Under the pieces are notes generated by a model, which saw nothing but the letters and a program-made list of their open reading frames with translations, searched no databases and was not told the DNA's origin. From Virgibacillus_N oceani_A (GTDB lineage: Bacteria; Bacillota; Bacilli; Bacillales; Amphibacillaceae), in NCBI GenBank assembly GCA_041521345.1, contig JBGOHB010000016.1: DNA of 64,000 nucleotides; one strand, written 5' to 3'. Position numbers and translations under genes: made by a program. Positions 35,364-44,392 of the stretch are shown here, piece after piece. The first letter of the stretch is position 1. Every line of letters starts with the position of its first letter.

Positions 35364-36111
35364 TTGGGCATGTCCTCTCTGATTCTATATGACCAGATTT
35401 GGTGATTTTCGTTTCCAAATACTTTTTATTGTACTCGGAAATATCACCCCATAATGGTGTCCTTCCTTTAACAGACATCCCTGAATCTCTCAAGGCTGCC
35501 AGCTTATTCGGGTTATTAGTAATCAGGATAACAGGCTTCGTACGCAGCGTTTTTAAAACAGTTATCGCATCATCATATTTACGCAAATCATTTTCATAAC
35601 CGAGGCTTTCGTTTGCTTCCACGGTGTCATACCCATTTTCCTGTAGTACATAAGCCATCGCTTTGCTGAAAAGCCCAATACCGCGTCCTTCATGGTTGGC
35701 CAGATAAAATAATGCACCTGTCCCGTGCTCTTTGATTTTTTTCATGGATTCTTTCAGCTGAAAGCCGCAATCACAGCGCTTGCTTCCAAAAATATCTCCG
35801 GTATGACAAATGGAGTGCAATCTGATTAAGGCCTCGTCATCATTTTCAAAATCTCCATAGACAAGCACACTGGACTGCTGATATTCGGCCAGGTTTGTTG
35901 AAGTCAGATTGTCTATTATCTTCTCATAGTCCTCAGTTACTTCATCATAATTAAGCCAGCAATACCATTTGAATACAACCGTTTCTCCATATAGGTTAAC
36001 GGGCAACTGGATTGGCCCAACTAAATATATCGCACTTCCATTATTTTTGATTAATTGAATCTTATCCTTTAAAACGGAAAACACTTGTGATCTCAGATTA
36101 AGCTGTCCCAT
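35356..36111 (-). CDS. ribA: GTP cyclohydrolase II
   Basis: A 251-residue GTP cyclohydrolase II, opening the GTP ring as the first step of the pathway. The zinc site is CHTGDIFGSKRCDCG (three Cys), and NHEGRGIGLFSKAMAY carries the catalytic segment, followed by DTVEANESLGYENDLRKY. The N-terminal 70 residues are longer and different from those of fused RibBA, with no dihydroxybutanone-phosphate synthase domain. ATG 36111 is chosen because AAAGGAG lies nine bases before it. No FMN riboswitch was found upstream. First gene of ribA-ribD-HAD. Confidence 0.92.
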   Translation of the reverse strand: MGQLNLRSQVFSVLKDKIQLIKNNGSAIYLVGPIQLPVNLYGETVVFKWYCWLNYDEVTEDYEKIIDNLTSTNLAEYQQSSVLVYGDFENDDEALIRLHSICHTGDIFGSKRCDCGFQLKESMKKIKEHGTGALFYLANHEGRGIGLFSKAMAYVLQENGYDTVEANESLGYENDLRKYDDAITVLKTLRTKPVILITNNPNKLAALRDSGMSVKGRTPLWGDISEYNKKYLETKITKSGHIESERTCPND

Positions 36112-36343
36112 TTTTTCGGCTCCTTTCACTTACGTCTTCTTAGTATAATGAAAAATGGGAGTATCATCAATTTATCTTTCTTGAGGGGAGAGGAAATGCT
36201 GTTCCTTCTACATTTAAGAGAAGAACATAGAAGTGCTTTGTTCTCTCTCCAAAACAAAAAGAAAATATTCCACTGAGAAAGTATTTATTACTGCAAAAGT
36301 AATAATTATTCCAGCAGAAATATATGTGGAAATTGAAATCCCA

Positions 36344-36372
36344 TTGACTTCCCACAATTTTTCCCATAAACT
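36344..36372 (+). promoter_or_regulatory. Promoter of the ABC-F leader transcript
   Basis: TTGACT (36344-36349) and TAAACT (36367-36372) are spaced by exactly 17 bp, upstream of the leader peptide. Confidence 0.65.
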
Positions 36373-36401
36373 ATTACCATAGCGAAAAGGAGGTGGCTCA
36401 G

Positions 36402-36518
36402 ATGAATATTACTGGTGGCGGCATTTCAAAATTCACAGAATATCTTTGGATTTGTTATGCGCTTTTTTCCAATGTTTCTTTCCAAGGGATACGTATGTCC
36501 TTTTTTAAGACAACTTAA
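36402..36518 (+). CDS. Leader peptide of the ABC-F attenuator (38 residues)
   Basis: AAGGAGGTGG lies four bases before ATG 36402. The frame gives 38 residues beginning MNITGGGISKFTEYLWICYA and ending MSFFKTT. The stop is followed by 26 bp, then a terminator hairpin (36545-36605), then the ABC-F gene. This order (promoter, short translated peptide, terminator, ribosome-protection ABC-F) is that of drug-sensing attenuators in which a stalled ribosome on the leader prevents the terminator. Translation is inferred from the strong ribosome site; the peptide itself matches no family I know. Confidence 0.7.
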   Translation: MNITGGGISKFTEYLWICYALFSNVSFQGIRMSFFKTT

Positions 36519-36544
36519 TGGAAAAATACCAGTAAGAGACATCT

Positions 36545-36605
36545 GACCACAGACGGCATATTTTAAGTTAAAGGCGGTGGAGATTAGCTCTCTGCGGTCT
36601 TTTTT
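36545..36605 (+). terminator. Attenuator terminator upstream of ABC-F
   Basis: GACCACAGA (36545-36553) pairs with TCTGCGGTC (36591-36599) with one mismatch, followed by six T. AAGAGACAT (36533-36541) and ATGTCTCTT (36616-36624), flanking it, are also perfectly complementary and could form an outer or alternative stem. Confidence 0.72.
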
Positions 36606-36646
36606 GTTTGTGAAAATGTCTCTTCTAAACGGAAAGGAAGAGAATC

Positions 36647-38269
36647 ATGATCGTATGCAGTATACAAAATGTGACACAGACCATTGGAGCGAATACGGTA
36701 TTTAGCGGGATAACGACGGAAATTAAACAGGGTGACAAAATCGGGTTGATTGGCAGAAATGGGGAAGGAAAAACCACCTTACTTGATCTGATAGCCCGGA
36801 AAACATCGCCGTCCAGCGGTGTGATAACGTGGAAAAAAGAATTAAAAGTTGATCTGCTGAAGCAACAGCCTAGCATGGATGGAAGGAAAAGTGCGGAAAA
36901 CATTCTTTATGAAGTATTTGCTTCTATGGAAGAACTGAAAATAAAAATGTCTGAATTTGAGCAGAAAATGTCAGCGGAAACAAATCCGGATAAATTGACG
37001 CGTATTATTGAAAAGTATGGCCTCTTGCAGGAAAAATTCCAACAGGAAGGCGGATATGAAATTGATTCACAAATAAGGCGAATCATGAGCGGGTTGCAAA
37101 TGGAGGAACTGAAGAACAAAGAGTGGCAGCAGTTAAGCGGCGGAGAGCGGACAAAGATTGGGCTAGCAAAGCTGTTACTCGCCAAACCGGATTTACTCCT
37201 TTTAGATGAACCGACAAACCACTTGGATTTATTTGCGATAGAGTGGCTGGCAAATTTTATTCAGCAGTATGATGGGACAGTGATCATTGTCTCGCATGAC
37301 CGCTACTTTTTGGATGAAACGGTAACCTCCATTCTGGAAATGGATCAAGGAGAACTCATTAAATACCATACAAACTATACAGGTTATGTGAAAGAGCGGG
37401 AGGAAAGACTGCTCCGTGAATTTCAGCAATATGAGGATCAGCAAAAAAAGATCAAAAAAATGAAGGAAACAATTAAACGGCTGAAAGAATGGGCCAACCA
37501 GGCCAATCCACCAAATGATGGACTGCACCGGCGTGCCAAAAGCATGGAAAAAGCACTGGCTCGTATGGAAGTGAAAAAACGGCCGGCCATTGATCAGAAG
37601 AAGATCGATCTGGATTTCCACGTGGATAAACGCAGTGGAAATGATGTTATCATGATGGAATCGGTGAGCAAATCATTCGGTAATCGGGAGTTGCTATCTG
37701 ATGTAAATATGCATGTACGTTTTCAAGAGCGCACAGCGATTGTAGGTGAGAATGGGAGCGGTAAGTCGACGCTGTTGAACATGTTGCTGGGAAATGAGGC
37801 GTTGGATAACGGTGAAATGAAGCTTGGCAGCAACCTGTCAGTTGGCTTTCTGTCCCAGCATATGTTTGAAATGGATGAAACATGTTCCATATTGGAGGCA
37901 TTCCGTGATCAGGTTCAGGTAGCAGAAGGGGAGGCACGAAGCATCTTAGCTAAGTTTCTATTTTACGGGAAAACAGTTTTTCAAAAAGTGGGCAGCATGA
38001 GTGGGGGAGAGAAGATGCGGTTACGCCTTGCACAGCTTGTCCACCAGAATCACAACCTGCTGATACTCGATGAACCGACAAACCATTTGGATATTGAGTC
38101 GAAGGAAGTACTGGAAGATGCACTGGAACAATTCAATGGGACAATTATAGCCGTTTCCCATGACCGATACTTTCTGGATAAGCTATTTCCGATAACGTAT
38201 TGGCTTGGAGATGGGAAGCTGATGAAGTATGAAGGGAATTACACGTTTGCAAGGGGAAAACGATATTGA
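36647..38269 (+). CDS. ABC-F ATPase, probable ribosomal-protection type
   Basis: A 540-residue protein with two ABC domains and no membrane segment. ABC1 has Walker A GRNGEGKTT (about 37), signature LSGGERTKIGLAKLL and LLLLDEPTNHLD; ABC2 has GENGSGKST and MSGGEKMRLRLAQLV with LLILDEPTNHLD. Between them is a charged linker (about 255-305, KKIKKMKETIKRLKEWANQA) like the P-site tRNA interaction motif of ABC-F proteins, which enter the ribosome and dislodge antibiotics. The leader peptide and attenuator upstream favour an inducible resistance factor. Which drug class it protects from cannot be read. Confidence 0.88.
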   Translation: MIVCSIQNVTQTIGANTVFSGITTEIKQGDKIGLIGRNGEGKTTLLDLIARKTSPSSGVITWKKELKVDLLKQQPSMDGRKSAENILYEVFASMEELKIKMSEFEQKMSAETNPDKLTRIIEKYGLLQEKFQQEGGYEIDSQIRRIMSGLQMEELKNKEWQQLSGGERTKIGLAKLLLAKPDLLLLDEPTNHLDLFAIEWLANFIQQYDGTVIIVSHDRYFLDETVTSILEMDQGELIKYHTNYTGYVKEREERLLREFQQYEDQQKKIKKMKETIKRLKEWANQANPPNDGLHRRAKSMEKALARMEVKKRPAIDQKKIDLDFHVDKRSGNDVIMMESVSKSFGNRELLSDVNMHVRFQERTAIVGENGSGKSTLLNMLLGNEALDNGEMKLGSNLSVGFLSQHMFEMDETCSILEAFRDQVQVAEGEARSILAKFLFYGKTVFQKVGSMSGGEKMRLRLAQLVHQNHNLLILDEPTNHLDIESKEVLEDALEQFNGTIIAVSHDRYFLDKLFPITYWLGDGKLMKYEGNYTFARGKRY

Positions 38270-38337
38270 ATCACAAGGGGAAGAGGAGCAAAAACTCCTT
38301 ATCCCCACTTAATATAAAAGAGAGGAAGGCGATTTTT

Positions 38338-39207
38338 ATGATTCGAATATTAAACGGAAAAGACATATCCTTAAAAGATACAGCCAGCTTTATTGCAAAA
38401 TTAAACCAGCAAGAAGTGCATCACATCGGATTTTGTGGAACTAACCCGGAGGAAATCCAAAATGCGATTAAAGAAGATGTCAGTGAAATGACGGGTGCAG
38501 TAGAGGACGGAAAGCTTATCGGCTGGATTGGTGCTGATATAGATAAAGACACGGCTGAAGTGTGGGGGCCGTTTGTTGGTGTAGAATATAAAAGCGAAGT
38601 TGCATTTGATATGTGGCGTAATTTGCTAGATAAAATACCAGCAAGCGTAAATAATTTCGACTTATTTTCCAATAAAGAGAATAAATTTGTAAAAAAGTTT
38701 GCCGAAAGGCTGCAATTTGAACAGGCAACGGATCAAGCTGTTCTTATATTTCAAAAAGAAAACGTGGAGAAACTGCCGAAAACTGATTTGAAAGAACTAA
38801 CACAAACAGATCATATGGCTTTTATTCGTCTGCACGATGAAGCGTTTCCTGGAACCTATTATTCCGGTCAGGAAATTATTGAGCGGATTAATCAGACACA
38901 AAAAGTATTTATATTAAAAGATGGAGATCGCCTCGCCGGCTATGCTTATGTTGAAGCACAACCGGCATATGGAGAAGGTAGCATCGAATTTATTGCAGTT
39001 GATCCTGTATTTCAGGGGAAAAGATATGGTCAAAAACTCCTATCCGAGGCACTCCATTGGCTTTTCAGTTTTGATGCTATTGGTGAGATACAGTTAGCCG
39101 TGGCTGCTGATAATCAAATCGCTCTCAAGTTATATCTCTCCGTCGGGTTTAAAGTGAAACATGAACTGTATTATTTTGAGAAGCAGAGAGATAATTCTCT
39201 TGTGTGA
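38338..39207 (+). CDS. GNAT-family N-acetyltransferase, two-lobed
   Basis: A 289-residue acetyltransferase. Two GNAT-like lobes can be seen: about 5-140 (degenerate) and 145-289, where AYGEGSIEFIAVDPVFQGKR is the acetyl-CoA-binding strand-loop and LKLYLSVGFKVKHELYYFEK the typical ending. ATG 38338 is chosen because AGGAAGG precedes it. It follows the ABC-F gene after a hairpin (AGGGGA/TATCCCC region, 38274-38310) and may share its transcript. The substrate is unknown. Confidence 0.85.
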   Translation: MIRILNGKDISLKDTASFIAKLNQQEVHHIGFCGTNPEEIQNAIKEDVSEMTGAVEDGKLIGWIGADIDKDTAEVWGPFVGVEYKSEVAFDMWRNLLDKIPASVNNFDLFSNKENKFVKKFAERLQFEQATDQAVLIFQKENVEKLPKTDLKELTQTDHMAFIRLHDEAFPGTYYSGQEIIERINQTQKVFILKDGDRLAGYAYVEAQPAYGEGSIEFIAVDPVFQGKRYGQKLLSEALHWLFSFDAIGEIQLAVAADNQIALKLYLSVGFKVKHELYYFEKQRDNSLV

Positions 39208-39251
39208 AGTGCTTCGCAAGTCAAAGGAGAGGGTGTTTTCACCCTCATACC

Positions 39252-39608
39252 TTACTTTTTAAATGACAACTTCCAGGCCGGAATAAGAGAATGAAAGCGG
39301 AAAAAGTAACTCATGAATACGTGTATGACGGTATACAATGCCAAAATAGCAACATATGTTAGAAACCAGGTGAAAAAGGAATCATTTAAGAATAGATAAA
39401 GTAATAACATCCCAACTGGAAATGGTATTAACACAATTAACCATATGGGTGCACCCGAACCTTCAGCAATGATACCTAAAGAAACTACCGAAACGCCAAT
39501 CAAAAGAGCCTGCCAAAATGCGATTGAGTTACCAATTACAGAACTTCCAAAAAAGTAAGCAAAAGAAGTTAGAATGATAGATAAAACAGCACTAAGAAAA
39601 TAATTCAT
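39252..39608 (-). CDS. Small four-helix membrane protein, unknown
   Basis: A 118-residue protein with four predicted membrane segments (about 2-22, 28-48, 52-72, 82-105) and a basic C-terminus. AAAGGAAA lies before ATG 39608. It is 41 bp after the tetR gene on the same strand, so they may be co-transcribed. I do not recognise a family. Confidence 0.75.
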   Translation of the reverse strand: MNYFLSAVLSIILTSFAYFFGSSVIGNSIAFWQALLIGVSVVSLGIIAEGSGAPIWLIVLIPFPVGMLLLYLFLNDSFFTWFLTYVAILALYTVIHVFMSYFFRFHSLIPAWKLSFKK

Positions 39609-39649
39609 TATGTTTTTCCTTTCTTTCTGGATTTACAGGTGTGCGGAGA

Positions 39650-40237
39650 TTACTCCTCCCCTCTCCCAACAATGCCGTAAAAGAACAATTTTGTAAGATC
39701 GTCTGAAAACGGCAGAATTTTCTTTCCGACATCTCCCTGCTGCATATATTCCGTAAACATCTGAATAAAGATTAGAATAGATTCGTTTGATATTTTTGGA
39801 TCAATATATCCTTGCTCTTTACCCTCATTAAAAAAATCAATAAGCCGAGGGAAAGCTTTTTCTTGATAAAATGTTTCAATATAACTGTTTCCACTGGTGT
39901 ATTCCTTCATCACATAACCGAAGAAATCTTCATTCATATGGCTTGCTACATCACCTTTTTGAAATGTAATCTGTTTTATTTTTTCAGGAAAAGGAATGTC
40001 ACTATCCAATAATTCCTCATATTCCTCCCACACCTTATCTACATAATATATAATGACGTCCTGAATTAATGCCTCTTTACTGCCGAAGTAATTATAGATC
40101 GTGACCTGGGACACATTGGCTTCTGTGGCGATTTCAGATACGGGAACCTTTTGAATACCGTATTTCAAAAACAAATCCAGGGAAGCTTGCAATATACTTT
40201 TTTTCTTTAGTTCTTTTCTGCGCTCAAAGCCGTTCAT
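39650..40237 (-). CDS. TetR-family repressor
   Basis: A 195-residue regulator. The N-terminal helix-turn-helix is ILQASLDLFLKYGIQKVPVS with VSQVTIYNYFGSKEALIQD (about 12-60), and the rest is a helical ligand domain. ATG 40237 is chosen; the GTG at 40246 lies inside the GAGGTGA ribosome site. It is divergent from an ABC-2 exporter operon with a palindrome in the shared gap, so it probably represses that exporter. Confidence 0.9.
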   Translation of the reverse strand: MNGFERRKELKKKSILQASLDLFLKYGIQKVPVSEIATEANVSQVTIYNYFGSKEALIQDVIIYYVDKVWEEYEELLDSDIPFPEKIKQITFQKGDVASHMNEDFFGYVMKEYTSGNSYIETFYQEKAFPRLIDFFNEGKEQGYIDPKISNESILIFIQMFTEYMQQGDVGKKILPFSDDLTKLFFYGIVGRGEE

Positions 40238-40321
40238 TTCGTTCACCTCATATATAGTTTAATAAAAGTTTTGTAATAAAACAACATAAATATTTCATAA
40301 GATATTGATAACTTATTTACT

Positions 40322-40336
40322 TTCATATATTATGAA
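40322..40336. promoter_or_regulatory. Likely TetR operator
   Basis: TTCATA-TAT-TATGAA is a perfect 6-3-6 palindrome in the intergenic region between tetR and the ABC exporter, 47 bp before the exporter start. Other TTTCATAA half-sites lie nearby. Confidence 0.6.
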
Positions 40337-40382
40337 CTATAAAGGTTAAAAAATTTCATAATTAAACAAAGGAGGTTACATA

Positions 40383-41294
40383 ATGAGCAGCATTTTAAAA
40401 ACGAAAGATTTAACAAAGAAGTTCGGAAGCTTTACAGCCTTGGATGGTGTTGATATTGAAGTAAATAAAGGAGAAGTATATGGTTTTATAGGGCCAAATG
40501 GTGCCGGGAAGTCAACAACAATACGAATTTTGCTGGGTATTTTAAAAGCAACGGAAGGGCGCGCTGAAATATTCGGGGAAGATGTTTGGAAACAGGCGGT
40601 AGAACTGCACAAGCGTATTGCTTATGTTCCGGGAGATGTAAATTTATGGCCAAACCTGACCGGCGGAGAGGTTATTGATTTATTTACCAAATTGCGCGGA
40701 GGGGGTAATAAAAACAATAGACGTGAAGAACTGATTGAAAAATTTAAGCTGGACCCCACCAAAAAATGCCGGACTTATTCCAAAGGAAACAGGCAAAAGG
40801 TTGCCTTGGTTTCCGCGTTTTCATCAGATGCTGACCTTTATATTCTGGATGAACCCACTTCCGGACTGGACCCGCTTATGGAACAGGTTTTTCAGGAAAC
40901 GATCAAGGGAGTTAAACATGAAGGGAAAAGTGTCCTCTTATCAAGCCATATATTATCCGAGGTAGAAAAATTATGCGACAGTGTCGGTATTATCCGTGAA
41001 GGAAAAATAATTGAATCTGGAACATTGGATGAAATGCGTCATCTGACACGTACTCATTTTCTTGTGAAAACGAAAGATACGATCCCTTCCCTGGAAAACT
41101 TCCAAGGAGTGCATGATTTGGAAAATACAGATCAGGAGCTTACTTTCCAGGTAGATACCGAAGAATTGGATGCAGTGGTTAGGCATATCAGCGGGTACGG
41201 AATTTTGAAATTGGAAAGTACTCCGCCTACATTGGAGGATCTATTTATGCGACATTACGAACATAAAGAAGCTGGGGCAGGAGGTGCATCCTGA
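40383..41294 (+). CDS. ABC-2 exporter ATP-binding protein
   Basis: A 303-residue DrrA-like ATPase: Walker A GPNGAGKSTT (about 38), signature YSKGNRQKVALVSAF, Walker B LYILDEPTSGLDP, and a C-terminal 80-residue extension typical of drug and polyketide exporters. GGAGG precedes ATG 40383. Its stop overlaps the next start (TGATG), giving coupled translation. Confidence 0.94.
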   Translation: MSSILKTKDLTKKFGSFTALDGVDIEVNKGEVYGFIGPNGAGKSTTIRILLGILKATEGRAEIFGEDVWKQAVELHKRIAYVPGDVNLWPNLTGGEVIDLFTKLRGGGNKNNRREELIEKFKLDPTKKCRTYSKGNRQKVALVSAFSSDADLYILDEPTSGLDPLMEQVFQETIKGVKHEGKSVLLSSHILSEVEKLCDSVGIIREGKIIESGTLDEMRHLTRTHFLVKTKDTIPSLENFQGVHDLENTDQELTFQVDTEELDAVVRHISGYGILKLESTPPTLEDLFMRHYEHKEAGAGGAS

Positions 41295-42898
41295 TGAGCT
41301 TGCTCTCCAATGCTAAAAACATGCACAAACTAGCTGTGCTTATTATAAGAAGGGATCGTATTCGTATCCCGTTATGGCTGATTGGAATTACTTTTTTTAC
41401 TTTGGTTGTCCCTCTAGCTTATGATGATTTATACGGCTCAGACCAGGAAAGACAAGGTATGGCTGAAACCATGGCAAATCCTGCAATGACAGCAATGGTC
41501 GGGGAAGGAAATCTGGAAAATTACACAGTTGGAGCTATGACTTCGCATCAGATGCTGCTGTTGACAGCGGTAGTTGTTGGATTGATGAATATTCTTCTTT
41601 TGAACCGGCATACAAGGGTTGATGAAGAAGAGGGCAGGATTGAACTGATTCGATCTTTACCTGTTGGCCGGCTGGCAAATATAAATGCGACATTGCTCAT
41701 CCTAGTTGCAACAAATATACTATTAGCTCTCATTAACGGTTTTGGATTATATGCATTAGGTATCGAAAGTATGGATCTTGGAGGTTCATTATTATATGGT
41801 GCCACGTTAGGTGGAACCGGGATCGTATTCGCCGGTATTGCAGCTGTATTTGCTCAAGCTTCAGAAAGCTCCCGGGGGGTCGTCGGTTATTCCATCGCCG
41901 TTTTGCTCGCTTCCTATCTTATACGTGCAATTGGTGATGTGAGTAATGATGCGTTATCCATGATCTCCCCATTAGGTTGGGTCACAAAAACAGAAGCTTA
42001 TTGGAATGATAATTGGTGGCCGATTCTATTTATGATTGGCGGAGCAGCCATCCTGTTTATTCTTGCAAATTATTTAAATTCCATTCGTGATCTGGGCGCT
42101 GGATTTTTTCCGGCAAGACCCGGAAGAAGAAATGCTACTGTCTTTTTACAAAGTCCACTAGGTCATGCGGTAAAATTACAGAGAACGGGCATTATCGCTT
42201 GGGCTATAGGAATGTTGGTTATGGGGCTTTCCTATGGAGCTGTTATGGGGGACTTGGAAGCATTTTTTTCTGACAATGACTTGCTGGCAGAAATGCTCGT
42301 TCAGGAAGAAGGTTATTCGCTGACAGAACAATTTATCCCCATGCTTTTGATGGTGATGGGTATACTTGCCACAGTGCCGCCTGTTATGGCGATGCTTAAG
42401 CTTTATGGGGAGGAGAAAAAGAACCGGCTGGAACAAATAATGGCTGCGTCGGTTTCACGAACAAAATTGATGGGAAGCTACTTTCTTATTGCAGTTGTAA
42501 ATGGATTTATTATGGTTTCACTGTCTGCTATAGGATTGTGGTCTGCCGCAGTGGTGGTCATGGATGACCCATTTGACTTTGGAACGATATACGGAGCGGG
42601 TCTCGTTTATTACCCTGCCGTACTAGTTATGATTGGAGCAGCTATATTATTAATCGGATATTTGCCAAAACTCTCAAGCTTTGTTTGGGCATATCTTCTC
42701 TACTCCTTCATCATTTTATATTTAGGAGGAATTTTGAATATCCCGGAATGGCTGGGGAAACTATCGCCATTTGGCTATATCCCGCAGCTCCCAGTATACG
42801 AAATGGAGTGGATGCCAATTATTGTTCTTTCTATCATTGCTGTAGTATTAATTATTGCAGGGTTTATTGGGTATAACAGGCGTGATATTGAAGGGTGA
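41294..42898 (+). CDS. ABC-2 exporter permease (polyketide-exporter type)
   Basis: A 534-residue membrane protein with about 12 segments in two similar halves, resembling the putative polyketide-antibiotic exporters (TnrB3-like). GRIELIRSLPVGRLANINAT in the first half and KKNRLEQIMAASVSRTKLMG in the second are the paired coupling helices. It works with the preceding ATPase and is probably induced through the TetR regulator. Confidence 0.9.
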   Translation: MSLLSNAKNMHKLAVLIIRRDRIRIPLWLIGITFFTLVVPLAYDDLYGSDQERQGMAETMANPAMTAMVGEGNLENYTVGAMTSHQMLLLTAVVVGLMNILLLNRHTRVDEEEGRIELIRSLPVGRLANINATLLILVATNILLALINGFGLYALGIESMDLGGSLLYGATLGGTGIVFAGIAAVFAQASESSRGVVGYSIAVLLASYLIRAIGDVSNDALSMISPLGWVTKTEAYWNDNWWPILFMIGGAAILFILANYLNSIRDLGAGFFPARPGRRNATVFLQSPLGHAVKLQRTGIIAWAIGMLVMGLSYGAVMGDLEAFFSDNDLLAEMLVQEEGYSLTEQFIPMLLMVMGILATVPPVMAMLKLYGEEKKNRLEQIMAASVSRTKLMGSYFLIAVVNGFIMVSLSAIGLWSAAVVVMDDPFDFGTIYGAGLVYYPAVLVMIGAAILLIGYLPKLSSFVWAYLLYSFIILYLGGILNIPEWLGKLSPFGYIPQLPVYEMEWMPIIVLSIIAVVLIIAGFIGYNRRDIEG

Positions 42899-42905
42899 TA
42901 AAACT

Positions 42906-42932
42906 GGGGACTGCATCATATAAGCAGTCCCC
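42906..42932. terminator. Bidirectional hairpin between exporter and serpin
   Basis: GGGGACTGC (42906-42914) pairs perfectly with GCAGTCCCC (42924-42932). The T tract is weak on both strands, but position between convergent genes supports a terminator. Confidence 0.65.
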
Positions 42933-42939
42933 GAAATCA

Positions 42940-44181
42940 TTAAGGATTGGAAATTTCTCCGATAAACAGAATAGTGCCAGTTTCTTCATCCGTGATCGTA
43001 AAGAAGAATGGTCGGTTTACTTCCATATAAAATGGGTCATCTACAGGTGCCGATGTCGTTTCCATTTCTATCGAAGTTGCTGCTGCAGCTTCTGTTCCTT
43101 CTTCATTCACTTCAATAAATGTTTTTTGTTTCACTTGATCAATCCAAATTGGGTCCTCTTCTTCAATCATGGTTGAAAAATCAGCTTTGTTGGGATTGAA
43201 TGCGGAATCCAAGCCAAGTTGTTGTAACGTTTTATTGAGATTTATTTCATATTCCAGCTCAAATTTAGGTAATAAAACAGTACCTTTTGATTTTTGGAAT
43301 TGAGACGTAATGTCACTCCAACTTTCGTTCGTCAGCCATTGTCTGACTCCTTTCAAGTCAGTGTTCTCCTTTGGCAGAAACACATGCATACTCATTGTTT
43401 CCTCATTACCATACGGCAAAGCAACAGCCTGAAAATCGGCATTTTCAAAATACGGCAATTCCTCCTTTAATGACATGAGGGACACTTCTTCCGTGGAACC
43501 TTCACTTAAATAAAAAGGTCTGTCTTCCGTATTACTTTCATCAAAACCGTATTTCCACTCCCCTTTGAAGTAGATTGCATTTATAAGAATAGTAACCAGG
43601 TTAGGGTTCATTGGTGCTTTCACCATATCGGTAATTTTGTCATTCGTTGCCGATTCTACCCAATTATTTATTCGCTCTGCTGCGTCCCCGCTTTGAAAAT
43701 TAATTTCTTCCTGCTGGGCTTCATAGTAATCACTTGTATTCTGTGCAAAATCCTGCTGAAAATGATATTGGTCCTGGAGCCAGATGGAGTTGGCAATATG
43801 CAGCTGTACTTGTTCTTCTTCACGTTGGAGTGCGGAAAATAAGGAAGCATTTTTCTCATTCCATTCCTCCAGCTCTAAATTGTCTTCCTGTAACACATTA
43901 CTTATTTCTTCCTTTGTTGTCCCTTCTGCTCCGTTATAAATCAGCGATAATGCCATGGATAAGCTTGTTGGTGAAATAAACGTGTTGCCATTTTCGTCTG
44001 ATTCTACTTCGCTAATCAACTGAAAGCCCAGCTCATTGTTGGCTGAAACAATTTCTTCATAATCTCCATGGATATCTCCGTTTATGGAACTGCCAGGGTT
44101 TTCATTTTCTCCCACCTCACCGCAACCTGCCAGCATAAGAATTGCCGCTATTTTTAATAATAAAACGAATAAATTTTTCAT
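42940..44181 (-). CDS. Lipoprotein serpin (serine protease inhibitor)
   Basis: A 413-residue serpin, a suicide inhibitor of proteases. The signal peptide ends in the lipobox LAGC (Cys 20), so it should be anchored outside the membrane. Serpin landmarks are NTFISPTSLSMALSLIYNGA, NSIWLQDQYHF, the breach-region ILINAIYFKGEWKYGF, FIEVNEEGTEAAAATSIEME and NRPFFFTITDEETGTILFIG. The hinge EEGTEAAAAT is of the inhibitory kind; counting from P17 gives P1-P1' as Thr-Ser, which would suit elastase- or subtilisin-like proteases. GGAAGGTG precedes ATG 44181. Single gene. Confidence 0.95.
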   Translation of the reverse strand: MKNLFVLLLKIAAILMLAGCGEVGENENPGSSINGDIHGDYEEIVSANNELGFQLISEVESDENGNTFISPTSLSMALSLIYNGAEGTTKEEISNVLQEDNLELEEWNEKNASLFSALQREEEQVQLHIANSIWLQDQYHFQQDFAQNTSDYYEAQQEEINFQSGDAAERINNWVESATNDKITDMVKAPMNPNLVTILINAIYFKGEWKYGFDESNTEDRPFYLSEGSTEEVSLMSLKEELPYFENADFQAVALPYGNEETMSMHVFLPKENTDLKGVRQWLTNESWSDITSQFQKSKGTVLLPKFELEYEINLNKTLQQLGLDSAFNPNKADFSTMIEEEDPIWIDQVKQKTFIEVNEEGTEAAAATSIEMETTSAPVDDPFYMEVNRPFFFTITDEETGTILFIGEISNP

Positions 44182-44392
44182 GACTATTCACCTTCCTTTT
44201 TCAATTAGTCTGTCTTTACTTTAAAAATGTTACTGTTTTCATAAAGTTTTGTGTATGCCTGTCCCGATGTTATAGTAAAATAGTTTCGGCATCATATATT
44301 TTTTATTTAATACCTAGTACCAGGTGTTAACAGTTTATGATAAAATAATAACAAACAGATGAATTTTATCAGGCATAGGAGAGAGAATACAG

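Noticed and set aside
36112..36400. FMN riboswitch in front of ribA
   Set aside because: The conserved RFN-element sequence blocks were looked for on the minus strand and not found.
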